Shown here one piece after another: positions 4,540 to 5,129 of a stretch of DNA of 5,129 bases. The stretch lies in assembly GCA_913052545.1 (NCBI GenBank), contig CAJXEF010000155.1, positions 1 to 5,129 on the forward strand, given 5' to 3'. This DNA comes from an uncultured Chloroflexota bacterium. Lineage in GTDB: Bacteria > Chloroflexota > Dehalococcoidia > UBA3495. Under the pieces are notes generated by a model. That model was not told the origin of the DNA and searched no databases. It saw nothing but the letters and a program-made list of their open reading frames with translations. The position numbers and the translations under genes are program-made. Numbering within the stretch: position 1 is the first letter of the stretch; each line of letters opens with the position of its first letter.

Positions 4540-5129
4540 CTATAATAAAGTTGCGACTCGATCTAAGATATGCTGGCTTACCTGATATTTACTCATAACA
4601 GGTAACTCGTCCACACGGTGTTCGCGGTCGATTAATACTACTTTATTGGTGTCAACTCCAAACCCGCTGTCAGGATCAGTGATATCATTAGCGACAATTA
4701 AGTCTAATGATTTTTTCTTAACCTTATCTGTAGCGTTGGCGATCAAGTTTTCACTTTCCGCTGAAAAACCTACTTTAATTATGTTGCTAGGACTAGCCTC
4801 CAATATATCCACCGTCTTAGTAAGCTCAATGTTTAGATGGTCGTTTGTCTTCTTGATTTTTTGGTTAGCAGGATTTACGGGTTTATAATCTGCGACTGCT
4901 GCAGCCATGATCAAAACATCAGCTTGCCTGGATTCACGAAGTACCGCGTCGCACATTTCTTGGGCTGTTTTCACTTGGATTACATGGGTGGCTATGGGTG
5001 TTGGTAAAGCAGTTGGGGCGGTTATCAAAATCACGGTCGCTCCCCGATCTCTAGCGGCTTCGGCTAATGCATATCCCATCTTTCCGGATGAATTATTAGT
5101 TATTACACGCACTGGGTCTATTGGCTCCT
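4540..5129 (-). CDS. coaBC: CoaBC C-terminal part: phosphopantothenate--cysteine ligase (CoaB) domain, 5' end outside window
   Basis: The fragment is the CoaB half of the bifunctional CoaBC (Dfp) enzyme. CoaB activates 4'-phosphopantothenate with CTP and joins it to cysteine. The N-terminal CoaC flavoprotein domain would then decarboxylate the product to 4'-phosphopantetheine in CoA synthesis. A GTG at 5112 could pass as a start, but the frame is open to the window edge and reads EPIDPVRVITNNSSGKMG across it. This is the well-known CoaB entry motif, so the gene begins further right. Counting from that GTG, other family marks are AAAVADYKPV (70-79), QKIKK (84-88) with the conserved lysines, KVGFSAESENL (113-123), DLIVANDI (137-144) and SGFGVDTNKVVLID (149-162). 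It ends in TAG at 4542-4540, converging with the oxidoreductase gene. A stand-alone CoaB is possible but rarer in bacteria; the CoaC half cannot be seen here. Confidence 0.93.
   Translation of the reverse strand, partial: EPIDPVRVITNNSSGKMGYALAEAARDRGATVILITAPTALPTPIATHVIQVKTAQEMCDAVLRESRQADVLIMAAAVADYKPVNPANQKIKKTNDHLNIELTKTVDILEASPSNIIKVGFSAESENLIANATDKVKKKSLDLIVANDITDPDSGFGVDTNKVVLIDREHRVDELPVMSKYQVSQHILDRVATLL

Noticed and set aside
4646..4888. Plus-strand open frame of 80 codons opposite coaBC with hydrophobic segments
   Set aside because: It is antisense to the most conserved part of the CoaB domain. The apparent membrane-like stretch follows from complementing Lys- and Asn-rich codons.

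Overview
The window looks like a compact bacterial chromosome segment of moderate to low GC. Short intergenic gaps, ordinary Shine-Dalgarno sites, no mobile-element genes and a CCA-encoding tRNA support this. The mix of class III (CaiB/BaiF) CoA-transferases, a DIM6/NTAB flavin reductase and an F420/FMN-type luciferase-like oxidoreductase is typical of free-living, probably marine, Chloroflexota (SAR202/Dehalococcoidia-like) or similar oligotrophs. That taxonomic guess is inference from gene content only; no marker gene here settles it.

Layout. Positions 1-60 hold the edge of an undefined neighbouring gene. Positions 86-3153 carry a minus-strand cluster, read right to left: a CaiB-like CoA-transferase with a TTG start (1939-3153), a flavin reductase-like protein (1302-1913), and a second, different CaiB-like CoA-transferase (86-1264). 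Gaps are 25 and 37 bases, so they are probably cotranscribed. Positions 3154-3625 are a divergent intergenic region with a complete tRNA-Gln(CTG) at 3456-3529. A good sigma70-type promoter and a 34-base imperfect dyad lie upstream of the tRNA. A plus-strand luciferase-like monooxygenase follows (3626-4492). It converges, across a small palindrome, on the minus-strand 3' part of coaBC (4540-5129, running off the right edge).

How the genes could work together. The two CoA-transferases would swap CoA between acyl donors and a carboxylic acid. The flavin reductase-like protein would supply or use reduced flavin. The nearby luciferase-like oxidoreductase could oxidise a related substrate. This suggests an organic-acid catabolic unit, but no substrate can be read from the sequence. 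The CoaB domain (CoA biosynthesis) and the tRNA are housekeeping functions.

The most notable points are these. The two CoA-transferases differ at the catalytic position: Asp160 in one, Glu176 in the other. This raises the possibility of a heteromeric enzyme of the SmtAB/BbsEF kind. There is also a dyad plus T-run between the tRNA promoter and the tRNA. No clearly new defence, CRISPR or mobile system was seen.
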